64,000 bases of DNA from Sinonovacula constricta. Lineage: Eukaryota; Mollusca; Bivalvia; Cardiida; Solecurtidae. This document shows, piece by piece, positions 30,978 to 42,531 of the stretch; position 1 is the stretch's first letter; each line of letters opens with the position of its first letter. The notes under the pieces were generated by a model. The model was not told the DNA's origin. It searched no databases and saw only the letters and a list, made by a program, of their open reading frames with translations. The stretch is from NCBI GenBank assembly GCA_007844125.1, contig CM017568.1:3382547-3446546 (forward strand), in the 5' to 3' direction. The translations under genes were made by a program, and so were the position numbers.

Positions 30978-33900
30978 GTTGGTTCATTAATTTTATTTAT
31001 TAACTACCAAAATAAGGAAGACAATTTTCAGTTTAACCATGACATTGAGCTGTTGGTTAGATACCACACATTGAGAAAAGAAAATGTACTGTGGTGCATA
31101 TAGGCACTTCCAACAGCCTTGCTGTTAGGTAAACCCTTAGCGACATGGTCGAGTGTCAGCCTCCAGAATTGAAGGTACAGGGTTCAATTCCCATCAGGGA
31201 CAGGATTTTTCTCCACCCAGATTTACTTTTATGGTGTCAGTAGTGTTTGATAATCTCAGATTGGTATCTGCAGGCTCATCTGGAGGATTGGGTACCAGAA
31301 AAGCCAAAACCAGAAAGGTCATTTCTGGATTGTGGTCTTTCTGGTTTGTGGCCTTTCTGATTTTGGGCTTTTTGGTTTGTGGCTTTTCTGGTTTGGGGCC
31401 TCTCTGGTTTGTGGCCTTTTTGGGCCAGTACCATTCTGGAGAGCTTACCAACTCTGCAAAGTAAAAAAGGGGAGATGTGTAGTGTAGTGCATATAGGCAC
31501 TTCCAACAGCTTTGCTGTTGGGTTAACGCTTTAGTGACAATGTTGAGTGTCTGCCTACAGAATTGAAGGTCCCGGGTTCGATCCCAGTTGGGAACAGGAT
31601 TTTTCGCCTCCTAGATTTACTTTAATGTTAAATGGCTGAAATGCAGCCAATTTATCTGCATCACAATAGCACGATTCTACAGCTTCATGTTTGCACTGGC
31701 AACTTCTTGTTAAACTTACCATGTTTGATTTTTTCATGATGGCACATGCCACTACTCAGACAAATAAAAAAAGCCACTTCTACCTCATGGTATGTGCATT
31801 TCTTGCAAAATGCAAGACTCATATTTCAGTCGGCATGTTGGTAGACCATTGTTTTTCTTATCTATTATAGCTTTATAAGTAAATTTGACATTTTTTTTAC
31901 TTATGTTATCATATATTGATGTTCATGGCGGTGATATGCAGCACAAAGAGGTATTTTGTTTTAATTATTTCCTCTTATCTGACAGGAAAGATGTAAATGC
32001 TCTTAAAATGACTAACTGGTGTGTCCCAATAAAATTAATAAAACACATTCAGTAGTGTCAATATTTTTTTCAGCCTTGGTGGTGTACCATTAGCCTACAA
32101 GAATGTGAAAGCCAAGCAACAGCTTGGTAGGATTGTTGCTGACCAACCCTGTGTTCATTTTGATGTGGTGGCAGACTTCATCCTCTTCAAACCAACTGTT
32201 GGATGTACCTTAAAAGGTAACAGGCCTTGGAAATGATTTTTTATGGGGTGGTTAATCTAAACTGCCTTTCCCTCTGCTCTAGTGTCAGGTGGTGCAATTT
32301 GCTAATCCAGATCCCACCCTCAACCCCCAGATGACATTCAGTATGCGGATGGTCCCACACTGGTATTCTTCGAATAATAGCTTGGGAAAGGTTTTCATCG
32401 ATTGTTTTGCATATATAGTTGATTCAGGTTAATCAAATAATGTTTATACAAATATTTTAATTTATTGAATAAAATATTAAAACACCAAGCCTTTTTTCTT
32501 CATAACCTTTTTTAGAAATTAATGGCTTTATGCATAATGTGTCAGCCCGATTTCTGTTATAAGCATAGTCCATTGCTGCTCACCTGACTGCTGAAGCAAT
32601 TAGTTTATCTCAGGGGCATTTTTTTATATCTTTTCCAAGGGATCAGGAAACACGGTCACTAATCTGTGTCAACTGCATAATCAGCAGCCTGTTTGGCTTA
32701 TATTGTTATGGTCTTCTGTCAATTTTTATCACATATTCCTGACAAATTGCACAGGTTTTCATGAAGCTTTACAAATGTCAACAGTGTATGATGTGATCTT
32801 TAACACTTGAATTGTTTATACAGCATTGCTCTCCCTTGGCAAAATAGTTAGGTACTAAGGCATGTCTTTTAATGTTAAGTATATTTCTTAATGTGATCAA
32901 AAAGACCAAAATTTAGACATATTTCACTTCCAGTTCATTAAAAATTAACATCTGAAAAGATTACTTTGCAATACTACATATAAAAAAGTATTATTTTTTA
33001 GCTGTCACAAAAATAAAATGGCTGCCCTTTAGAAAAAAGAATAGGCTTTTTAACTGGATTTGGAGGTAAATAATTACAAGCTCAGTAATTATCTTATAAT
33101 AAAAATTGTAAGTAGATATATGACTCACTGGCAGTGTTCTTTTGTGTGTGTTTTTAAGGAAACACGGGAGCTGAGTGTTAATAATAAATCAATTTTGTAT
33201 CACTTGCCTAAAAAATTGGTACTGTTTTCAGTATTTTCCTGTTGATTTCTTGCAACATCAAAGATACATGGGTAGAATCATTCAATAGTTGGATTAAAAT
33301 GGTAATAAAAGAAAGAAACTTGATCAGAGTAGTATGGAATTCATTGTGATCAGAAAGCACTGATTCACTTTTTATATTGTTGGGCATTTGGCTGGAAATT
33401 ACCAACACATTACCAGCTTGATGACTGGAAGATGGAAATCACATCAATTAAGGAATATCATGAGCTAATATTTACTGTTTGGTGCTATTTTCATATAACA
33501 ATGATCCTAAATAAATGAACAGATCCAAAATGGCAAACATCATTAAATAGTGTCTCAGTCATAGGAAAATTTGGTTATCAATTGGGCAGGTTTGAGTTTT
33601 AAATAAACACATTAATGCAGATAACATTCAGATACTCAATTTTTTAAAACAACTTGCAGGTAATAGACTTCTCAATTTTGTTAGTTACTGATAGATTTAA
33701 ATCTCCAAATTCTTGTTTGATGAGCAATGCAATAATCATGCCATAGGAAATTTCAGAATATGTCAGTCAGATCATTCAAATTCTATAGTCGCAGTGATAT
33801 ACTTTAAAAGCAAGAAAAAAAAGGCAGTTAGATCTTTTTACAGGTACAGTCCACAGCATAGACAAGAAATATGCTGCCTGCCTGGTGCATCAATGCTTCA

Positions 33901-35252
33901 ATGCCTGGTTCCTACAGACCCAGGGAAAGACGACAGGAGCAAAACAGGAACCAGACAAGTCGTTATTGGGCCGAGAAGTGGAGTTCAGAGTGGATCAAGT
34001 TTTTACTGGTGGCAGCATCGTCTCAATCCACGGCACTCTGCTTAAACTACTTCCACAAACGTATGTATCATGGTCTTTATTATCGTTGTTTTGAGGTGAA
34101 AGCTTTAAGAACCACCAAGTGCCTTGAAATCTAGTCCCTGTTGTCAGAGAGAACATTTTAGAATGACAAATGCTCATTTGTAAGGTGAGCTATTCCACAA
34201 CAAAGTCAGCACAAGTCAAAAACTATCAAGCTTATACTGCAATAATCAATGCATAGATTGGAAACATTGCACTATGGCCTATGTTGCAGTTTGTGAAAAA
34301 AAATCAGTGAACCTAACAGCAATTTATAGAGTTTTCCTTGATATTTACAGTTTACAATTAAACTTGATCAGATAATGATACTGGTGATTAGAAGGAGAAT
34401 GTAAAATTCAATCTAGTTTGTTTGTAAATGCAAATTCTCTATTTCAGCACTACTGCACAAGACATTATCAGTTCAATGACCATTATTGAGGGGAAAAATT
34501 TGAAGAAAACATTTCTATCTGAAAGTACAGATGTTGACAATAGTATTCTTAAAACTGAAAACCAAGATGATGCAGTCAAGAAGGTGAATATATGTGTGGA
34601 TGAACAGTCAACTTCTTCTGGAAAGAAAAAGAAGAAGAAAAAGAAGCACAAGGAAGAAAGTGAGGCAGACATTTTGGTTAAAGATGTTAAGGAAGAGAAA
34701 CCTTCAACAAAAGGTATTGGTAATGAGACAATAACTGATGCTGTGACTGTTGTGGAAGAAAAGGTCACCAGTGCCAAGAAGAAAAAGAAAAAACGAAAGT
34801 CAGACGTAAAGGAAGATGGTGTCACAAGTGAAACTAATGGACTGGAAACTGTTGATGTAGTTTTAAAAAGTGAAGATAAACACTGTTCAGTGTCAGATCT
34901 TGTGAAAGTCGAAAGAGGTAAAGATGTGGATGTTAATAGAAATGTTGTGCATGAGGAAGTGGCAGCTGCATCAAAACACAATAAACGAAAGCGAAAACAT
35001 GACAATGATGGGGGTAATGATGGAACTATTTTCAATATTGTAGCAAAAGTTGATGGTGATGTTTCAGTGGAAATTAATGGGGACATAGGTAATGGCAAAA
35101 GAAAGAAAGTGAAAAAACAGAAAAGAAAACATGAGAAGCATGAGAAGCTATCAGATAGTGTTGAGCAAATTGATGAATCCCCACAGTGTTCTGTCTCTAA
35201 GAAAAAGAAAGAGATCATTAATTATTTTGTTGTGATGAGAATGACAGAATAA
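30784..35252 (+). CDS. POLR1F: DNA-directed RNA polymerase I subunit RPA43
   Basis: RPA43 forms the stalk of RNA polymerase I, the counterpart of RPB7 in Pol II, and contacts the initiation factor RRN3/TIF-IA in the nucleolus. Four exons join in phase to 452 residues: 30784-30977, 32074-32216, 33844-34060, 34448-35252. Residues 1-112 hold the RPB7-like N-terminal part, with SLGGVPLAYKNVK and VHFDVVADFILFKPTVG. Exon 3 carries the OB-fold part (CLVHQCFNAWF; VEFRVDQVF). The last exon is a long, disordered Lys/Glu-rich tail with poly-Lys runs ([12 protein letters not shown]) that would drive nucleolar import. The start is the first ATG in frame with the family N-terminus. The tail makes it longer than the vertebrate protein. 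Very confident. Confidence 0.95.
31087..31245 (+). mobile_element. tRNA-derived SINE, family 2, first copy
   Basis: It shares gtgcatataggcacttccaa, a ttgctgttNgg stem and a B-box-like gggttcaattccc with the copy at 31476. Both lie in POLR1F intron 1 in the same orientation. Confidence 0.75.
31319..31430 (+). repeat. 16-bp minisatellite between two SINE copies
   Basis: About seven units of tttctggtttgtggcc follow each other with substitutions. They sit between the two family-2 SINEs and produce spurious ORFs on both strands. Confidence 0.85.
31476..31640 (+). mobile_element. tRNA-derived SINE, family 2, second copy
   Basis: It carries a consensus B box (gggttcgatccc) after gaattgaaggtcc and the tail gaacaggatttttc and agatttactttaatg, which matches the first copy. 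Confidence 0.78.
32074..32216 (+). CDS. POLR1F: POLR1F exon 2
   Basis: It encodes LGGVPLAYKNVKAKQQLGRI and VHFDVVADFILFKPTVGCTL. The acceptor is tttttcag and the donor AAG|gtaaca; it ends in phase 1. Confidence 0.94.
32217..33843 (+). other. POLR1F intron 2
   Basis: AT-rich intron with no exon, RNA gene or clear repeat that I can support. Confidence 0.5.
33844..34060 (+). CDS. POLR1F: POLR1F exon 3 (OB-fold part)
   Basis: It encodes GTVHSIDKKYAACLVHQCFN, then LLGREVEFRVDQVFTGGSIV and IHGTLLKLLPQ. The acceptor is tttacag and the donor AAC|gtatgt. Confidence 0.94.
34448..35252 (+). CDS. POLR1F: POLR1F exon 4 (Lys/Glu-rich tail)
   Basis: It encodes about 268 residues from TTAQDIISSM to VVMRMTE and stops at TAA 35250-35252. 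Four Lys/Arg clusters alternate with acidic and Ser/Thr stretches. The long minus-strand ORF opposite it is a shadow of this composition. Confidence 0.9.
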
Positions 35253-35527
35253 TTCCTTCGATTCTTGTTACAGTGGTTCTGTTTTGTATATACATGTATA
35301 TCTTTTGATTCGTTGTTAGCATAAATGTACTTTTAAGGATCATTTCATTAACAAGGTTTTACAGTTTAAAAAAAAGAGCTTATAGGTTCTTGATTTTATT
35401 ACAGGTTGCTGGCATGGTATTGTGACCAGAAATACTTCACATTAGTTTTATGAATGCCTTGTTATCCAGTTTGATATTTTATTGACAAGTTTATGATACT
35501 TTTATGTATTGTCATTTAAAAATGAAC

Positions 35528-35533
35528 ATTAAA
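35528..35533 (+). terminator. Candidate poly(A) signal of POLR1F
   Basis: An ATTAAA hexamer lies about 275 bp past the stop, followed by a GT/T-rich stretch. Confidence 0.45.
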
Positions 35534-35910
35534 TCCTGAAGTTTTTGTAATTTGTTGTTTTTCTACTTTGTTCACTTTTGACCATTTGTTTATTTAACTT
35601 GAGCTTGTTTCGATCACATAAAAAATAGGATCCAAATTTGTTTTTTCCCACAATCATGTTTTAAATGAATTCTCTCTGGCAAGGTAGGACATAGGGTTCA
35701 GAATCAGAAGCACTTAGTTCAAATTAGGTTGAGACATAAAATATGTTGTTAGTCTTGTATAGCTCTTTTGCTTACACTGGCCTTAAAAGGGTTATTCTCT
35801 AACTGGCTGGCCTCATGTCAGGGGGTGACAGGGTGTTTGCCTCAGGACACATATTGTGTATAGTTGAGGCATAATTTTTTTACTTAAAGTCCATATGACT
35901 GAAAATAAGA

Positions 35911-38900
35911 ATTGGGAAGGCCCCGAAAAAATGTCCCAAACAGGCAATTTTTGGCTATTTTCGCCTATGCTGTCCAGAGACTAAGTCCGAACACAAAAAA
36001 AATCCCATGTTCGGGCTCTTTTGGCGCACTTTTGCCAGTGTCCAGGACCCAAAGTTCTGGCATTTTCTCAAAAAAGCCAGTCCAGACTGTGCGTATGAGA
36101 GGTTTCAGGTCCGAGCCCGATTGGGAAGTGCCCGAAAAAATGTCCCAAACAGGCAATTTTTGGCTATTTTCACCTATGCTGTCCAGAGACTAAGTCCGAA
36201 CACAAAAAATCCCATGTTCGGGCTCTTTTGGCGCACCTTTGCCAGTGTCAAGGACCCAAAGATCCGGCATTTTCTCAAAATAGCCAGTCCAGATTGTGCA
36301 TATGAGAGGTTTCAGGTCCGAGCCCGATTGGGAAGTGCCCGAAAAAATGTCCCAAACAGGCAATTTTTGGCTATTTTCGCCTATGCTGTCCAGAGACTAA
36401 GCCTGAACACAAAAAATCCCATGTTCGGGCTCTTTTGGCACACCTTTGCCAGTGTCCAGAACCCAAAGTTCCGGCATTTTCTCAAAATAGCCAGTCCAGA
36501 CTGTGCGTATGAGAGGTTTCAGGTCCGAGCCCGATTGGGAAGTGCCCGAAAAAATGTCCCAAACAGGCAATTTTTGGCTATTTTCGCCTATGCTGTCCAG
36601 AGACTAAGTCCGAACACAAAAAAATCCCATGTTCGGGCTCTTTTGGCGCACCTTTGCCAGTGTCCAGGACCCAAAGTTCCGGCATTTTCTCAAAATAGCC
36701 AGTCCAGACTGTGCGTATGAGAGGTTTCAGGTCCGAGCCCGATTGGGAAGTGCCCGAAAAAATGTACCAAACAGGCAATTTTTGGCTATTTTCGCCTATG
36801 CTGTTCAGAGACTAAGTCCGAACACCAAAAATCCCATGTTTGGGCTCTTTTGGCGCCCCTTTGCCATTGCCCAGGACCCAAAGTTCCTGCATTTTCTCAA
36901 AATAGCCAGTCCAGACTGTGCGTATGAGAGGTTTCGAGTCCGAGCCCGATTGGGAAGTGCCCGAAAAAATGTCCCAAACAGGCAATTTTTGGCTATTTTT
37001 GCCTATGCTGTCCAAAGACTAAGTCCGAACACAAAAAATCCCATGTTCGGGCTCTTTTGGCTCACCTTTGCCAGTGTCCATGACCCAAAGTTCCGGCATT
37101 TTCACAAAATAGCCAGTCCAGACTGTGCGTATGAGAGGTTTCAGGTCCGAGCCCGATTGGGAAGTGCCCGAAAAAATGTCCCAAACAGGCAATTTTTGGC
37201 TATTTTCGCCTATGCTGTTCAGAGACTAAGTCTGAACACCAAAAATCCCATGTTCGGGCTCTTTTGGCGCACCTTTGCCAGTGTCCAGGACCCAAAGTTC
37301 CGGCATTTTCTCAAAAAAGCCAGTCCAGACTGTGCGTATGAGAGGTTTCAGGTCCGAGCCCGATTGGGAAGGCCCCGAAAAAATGTCCCAAACAGGCAAT
37401 TTTTGGCTATTTTCGCCTATGCTGTCCAGAGACTAAGTCCGAACACAAAAAAAATCCCATGTTCGGGCTCTTTTGGCGCCCCTTTGCCATTGTCCAGGAC
37501 CCAAAGTTCCGGCATTTTCTGAAAATAGCCAAACCAGACTGTGCGTATGAGAGGTTTCAGGTCCGAGCCCTATTGGGAAGTGCCCGAAAAAATGGCCCAA
37601 ACATGCAATATTTTGCTATTTTCGACTATGCTGTTCAGAGACTAAGTCCGAACACCAAAAATCCTATGTTCGGGCTCTTTTGACGCCCCTTTGCCATTGT
37701 CCAGGACCCAAAGTTCCGGCATTTTCTGAAAATAGCCAAACCAGACTGTGCGTATGAGAGGTTTCAGGTCCGAGCCCGATTGGGAAGTGCCCGAAAAAAT
37801 GTCCCAAACAGGCAATATTTTGCTATTTTCGCCTATGCTGTTCAGAGACTAAGTCCGAACACCAAAAATCCCATGTTCGGGCTCTTTTGGCGCCCCTTTG
37901 CCATTGTCCAGGACCCAAAGTTCCGGCATTTTCTGAAAATAGCCAAACCAGACTGTGCGTATGAGAGGTTTCAGGTCCGAGCCATATTGGGAAGTGCCCG
38001 AAAAAATGGCCCAAACATGCAATATTTTGCTATTTTCGCCTATGCTGTTCAGAGACTAAGTCCGAACACCAAAAATCCCATGTTCGGGCTCTTTTGGCGC
38101 CCCTTTGCCATTGTCCAGGACCCAAAGTTCCGGCATTTTCTGAAAATAGCCAAACCAGACTGTGCGTATGAGAGCTTTTAGGTCCGAGCCCGATTGGGAA
38201 GTGCCAGAAAAAATGTACCAAACAGGCAATTTTTGGCTATTTTACGCCTATGCTGTTCAGAGACTAAGTCCGAACACCAAAAATCCCATGTTCGGGCTCT
38301 TTTGGCGCCCCTTTGCCATTGTCCAGGACCCAAAGTTCCGGCATTTTCAGAAAATAGCCAAACCAGACTGTGCGTATGAGAGGTTTCAGGTCCGAGCCCG
38401 ATTGGGAAGGCCCCGAAAAAATGTCCCAAACAGGCAATTTTTTGCTATTTTCGCCTATGCTGTTCAGAGACAAAGTCCGAACACCAAAAATCCCATGTTC
38501 GGGCTCTTTTGGCGCCCCTTTGCCATTGTCCAGGACCCAAAGTTCCGGCATTTTCTGAAAATAGCCAAACCAGACTGTGCGTATGAGAGGTTTCAGGTCC
38601 GAGCCCTATTGGGAAGTGCCCGAAAAAATGGCCCAAACATGCAATATTTTGCTATTTTCGCCTATGCTGTTCAGAGACTAAGTCCGAACACCAAAAATCC
38701 CATGTTCGGGCTCTTTTGGCGCCCCTTTGCCATTGTCCAGGACCCAAAGTTCCGGCATTTTCTGAAAATAGCCAAACCAGACTGTGCGTATGAGAGGTTT
38801 CAGGTCCGAGCCCTATTGGGAAGTGCCCGAAAAAATGGCCCAAACATGCAATATTTTGCTATTTTCGCCTATGCTGTTCAGAGACTAAGTCCGAACACCA

Positions 38901-39555
38901 AAAATCCCATGTTCGGGCTCTTTTGGCGCCCCTTTGCCATTGTCCAGGACCCAAAGTTCCGGCATTTTCTGAAAATAGCCAAACCAGACTGTGCGTATGA
39001 GAGGTTTCAGGTCCGAGCCCTATTGGGAAGTGCCCGAAAAAATGGCCCAAACATGCAATATTTTGCTATTTTCGCCTATGCTGTTCAGAGACTAAGTCCG
39101 AACACCAAAAATCCCATGTTCGGGCTCTGTTGGCGCCCCTTTGCCAGTGTCCAGGACCCAAAGTTCCGGCATTTTCTGAAAATAGCCAGTCCAGACTGCG
39201 TATAAGAGGTTTTAGGTCCGAGCCCGATTGGGAAGTGCCCGAAAAAATGTCCCAAACAGGCAATTTTTGCTATTTTCGCCTATGCTGTTCAGAGACTAAG
39301 TCTGAACACCAAAAATCCCATGTTCGGGCTCTTTTGGCGCACCTTTGCCAGTGTCCAGGACCCAAAGTTCCGGCATTTTCTGAAAATAGCCAGACCAGAC
39401 TGTGCGTATGAGAGGTTTCAGGTCCGAGCCCGATTGGGAAGTGCCCGAAAAAATGTCCCAAACAGGCAATTTTTTGCTATTTTTGCCTATGCTGTTCAGA
39501 GACTAAGTCCGAACACCAAAAATCCCATGTTCGGGCTCTTTTGGCGCACCTTTGC
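35911..39555. repeat. Satellite array, about 17.6 units of 207 bp
   Basis: Units start near gttcgggctcttttggcgc at 36009, 36216, 36423, 36631 and so on, about 207 bp apart. Two unit types occur: the first seven or so read ccagtgtccagg and ctcaaaatagcc; the middle block reads ccattgtccagg, ctgaaaatagccaaacc and catgcaatattttg; the last units return to the first type. Because 207 is 69 codons, frames stay open for hundreds of codons on both strands. Each unit holds CCGAACA..TGTTCGG, a 7-bp stem. No splice or start context suggests a gene. Confidence 0.93.
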
Positions 39556-40152
39556 AACATCCTTTCTACCTGTTGATCCTTTTTGTATTTATTGTAAAAA
39601 GTTCTTGTGAGCAGAGTATGAAGATTAAGCCTTAACTATCACTATAACTGTCTCTGCCCATATAAAACTGCAGGGAAATAAAAAACCTATATTTTGAATA
39701 TGATTTGAGCAAATTTTAAATAAATAAGTCTATTAAATAGCAACTAAATTAAGCCATGACAAAGTTACCTATCTATATATACCGGTACTCCTGTCTGTCA
39801 GATTTGTCTATTGTGGTAACTCTAGTTATTCTAAATTAATAAAAGTTTTCATGAGACATAGTTTTCGGTCTGTTGTGGTCTTTTATGGTCCATTGAGCTT
39901 GTAATAGCACTTATGTGATCCCCCTGACCATATTATATTGTCCCAATATGTGGGCATTAGACTGGCTCTCACTGGGTCCATTATTTATAATTATTAAAAT
40001 ATAAGTTACTCAATTAGATTTGGATAGCTATAACTGTTTCATTCAGTTCTACTGGATTTATTGTATACTGCTAAATTTGGTTTGTACTAAAATGAGTATG
40101 TATTTTTGTATGCATTAGAAATCCAGAACCCCAAATGTAGTAGATCATCTAG

Positions 40153-41247
40153 GGGGATGAGAAGGTCCGGGAGGCAGGTGTACAGGTCAACACCGGAAGA
40201 AAATGGAAGGCAGACAAGGTAGTGGGTGAAGCAGAAGCACGTCTTCGGCACAGCGACATCGTGGGAAGTGTTGCACAAGGCAGGTTGGGGTTTGGGTACA
40301 TTACACGTTCACGTTGGAGCAAAGCCAGTGAAAAAGAACGCCGTACCCTAGTGCAGGATGAAGTCCGCCGAATGGAAGAGGAAACCAGGCTCACTAAGGC
40401 TGTAACCCTCAAGAAGCAGGGGAAATGGCTTAACTGGGAGGGCGCACAGCAAAGAAAGTTGACATGGAATGACATCTGGACCATGGAAGGCGACAGACTT
40501 AGTTTTCTTCTAAAGTCTGTCTACGATGTGCTTCCAAGCCCAACAAATCTTAAGACTTGGGGTCTATCCGAGAGTCCAGACTGCAAACTTTGTGGCCGCC
40601 CAGCGAACCAGGAGCATGTGCTGAGTTCGTGCAGGACAGCCTTGTCAGATGGCAGATGCAGATGGCGCCACGACAAGGTACTGTCATCCATAGCAGAACA
40701 CGTAGACCAGGCAAGACGTGCACAGAAGACAGTCAGCAAAGGCCCTTCACTCATTTCCTTTGTCAAAGCAGGGCAAGAGGGCAAAGGAGCAAAAAGTGCG
40801 AGTGGAATCCTAGGCACTGCCAGTGACTGGAAACTGGAGGTAGACCTGAAGAGCCAACTCAAATTTCCACAAGAGATCACCGTGACCAACCTGAGACCAG
40901 ACATGGTTATGTGGTCACTTTCAACCAAACAAGTAGCCTTGGTTGAACTGACAGTACCATGGGAAGAGAGAATTGAGGAGAGCTTCGAAAGAAAACTCAC
41001 AAAGTATCAGGCCCTCACAGAGAGTTGTGTTGAAAGAGGTTGGAAGGCATGGTGTTTTCCAGTGGAGGTAGGCTGCAGAGGATTTCCAGCCCAGTCACTG
41101 TGGCGCACTTTCAGCCGACTTGGGATTACTGGACAATCCCGGAAGAGAGCCTTATCGGCTATTGCCCGAGAAACAGAAGGCGCCTCACTGTGGATTTGGC
41201 GAAAAAGGGAGGAACAGTGGTTTGGTGGCCACAGTGCAGAGAAGTAG
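40153..41247 (+). mobile_element. LINE with restriction-like endonuclease, C-terminal part of ORF
   Basis: The frame is open for 364 codons from an in-frame stop at 40150 to TAG at 41245. It holds RLGFGYITRSRWSK, a zinc knuckle C-x2-C-x7-H-x4-C (CKLCGRPANQEHVLSSC, near residues 144-160) and then a PD-(D/E)xK-like site, RPDMV followed after 14 residues by VELTVPWEER and KLTKY. This order (end of RT, CCHC, nuclease) is that of R2/R4-type LINEs. RT core and 5' part are missing, so it is a 5'-truncated insertion. The intact frame suggests a fairly recent one. Sure of the class, not of the clade. Confidence 0.85.
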
Positions 41248-41930
41248 TCAGCCACCAAAATTTGGCAGATGAGACAGAGTAGCTAAAGCATACTATCTCC
41301 AGGCTGGAATCTGATCAACTCCGGTCGGCACACCATAGGAGGACGTTGTGGGTTAGTGCCGAAACGTCCGATGAATATGGCACCCACCTGATGATGGAGA
41401 TAGCAGCAGCATTTAATGCTGTATCTTGCAACTATAGCATTTACTGACTATAGTTGGCCTATAACCAACTAGTTGTATCTTACTATAACAACAGAGATAA
41501 ATAGTTAAGAATCTAGTTAAGAATTTATAAGATTAACCGCTTAAAATGATTATATGAGGTATGTATCAGGTGTATGTTTCCTAATTAAAGTAATAAACAA
41601 TACACCAAAGTTTGTAATATATGTAAACTAGGCGAAGTCACTAATTAAAATCTGCAATATAATCTTGAGGCAATCCTAACCCCTACATCCAGTAACCAAA
41701 ACCATTCGGCATAAAACTACAGTTAGAAATATCAGCTATTGTGTATTCTATGATGTAAACAGCTAATATGTTATAACTAGTGGGTAGAGTACTTTAGATT
41801 GATTGTGCATAAAGGACAGGAGCTTTGAGGGGTACCAATTTTGATCATGCAGGGCAGGCAGAACCCTGGCAATGCTTTTATGTGAAGCAGATAGCACAGA
41901 GATAGCGATCATTTACACTTTCAATGTGGT
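41248..41930 (+). other. Probable LINE 3' UTR, then unassigned DNA
   Basis: The first 200 bp (ccggtcggcacaccatagg; gccgaaacgtccgatgaata) are GC-richer than the surroundings and are likely the LINE 3' UTR. Where it ends is not clear. Nothing is seen in the rest. Confidence 0.4.
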
Positions 41931-41947
41931 GGCTGGAATCGGAGTTT

Positions 41948-42310
41948 TCTGGTCAGAATGTTTGCCTGCATGAAATCTGGCATGCATTCAGTAGAAAGGT
42001 TAGCTGGTAGCTAAGTTTGCCGCTAACAATGTTATTGTACGATTTGTTTTCTTCACTCACTACCTTTGGAATCCGTTTGCAAACGGTAGCGGCTAACAGT
42101 TCATTCAATAGACACTGTTAGCTTCTGTTCACTAACATTAGCAAACATTCAGTTCTACTGATAGCACGCCAGATATGAGTTCGTAACTTAGTCACGTAAG
42201 GTCAAAAGTAGGTCACTAGGTTAAATTTTAGAAAACCCTTGTGAACACACTAGAGACCCTATTTATTGCCCAATCCAAAACCCTTGTGAAAACACTAGAG
42301 ATCATATTTA
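41948..42310 (+). mobile_element. Fragment of the 145-bp repeat family, split by another element
   Basis: ggtcagaatgtttgcctgca and tgaaatc match the core unit up to 41977. The unit resumes at 42175 with atgagttcgtaac, gtcactaggttaaattttag and cttgtgaacacactagagac. A second partial unit follows (cttgtgaaaacactagagat). Confidence 0.8.
41978..42171. mobile_element. 194-bp inverted-repeat element nested in a 145-bp unit
   Basis: The left end TGGCATGCATTCAGTAGAA pairs with the complement of the right end TTCTACTGATAGCACGCCA. The interior has a perfect palindrome CCGTTTGCAAACGG at 42073-42086 and further gctaac/gttagc pairs. There is no coding capacity. The interruption of a known repeat fixes the insertion boundaries well. 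Confidence 0.78.
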
Positions 42311-42331
42311 TGGCTGGATCTTAACTAATAC

Positions 42332-42531
42332 TTATCTTGATGTATCACGATACGTATCTCGATGCATTGCGGTATCGCGATACGTATCTCGATGTATCAC
42401 TATAAGTATCTCAATATATTGTGATATGAATCTAATTGATCTCCATAGGCATCTCAATGTATCGCCTTAAGTATCTTGATGTATCGCCACAGCCATCTTG
42501 GTGTATCGTGATACATATCTCAAGAATTTGA
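42332..42531 (+). repeat. 22-bp minisatellite with cgata/tatcg dyads
   Basis: About eight units of the form cgatgtatcgcgatacgtatct follow each other, most 22 bp, one 28 bp. It abuts the 145-bp repeat fragment. Confidence 0.85.

Noticed and set aside
34439..35218. Minus-strand ORF of 259 codons, rich in Phe and Ser
   Set aside because: It is the antisense shadow of the Lys/Glu-rich POLR1F tail.
36007..39205. Long ORFs (up to 347 codons) on both strands
   Set aside because: They arise from the 207-bp satellite. No start context, splice sites or known domain.
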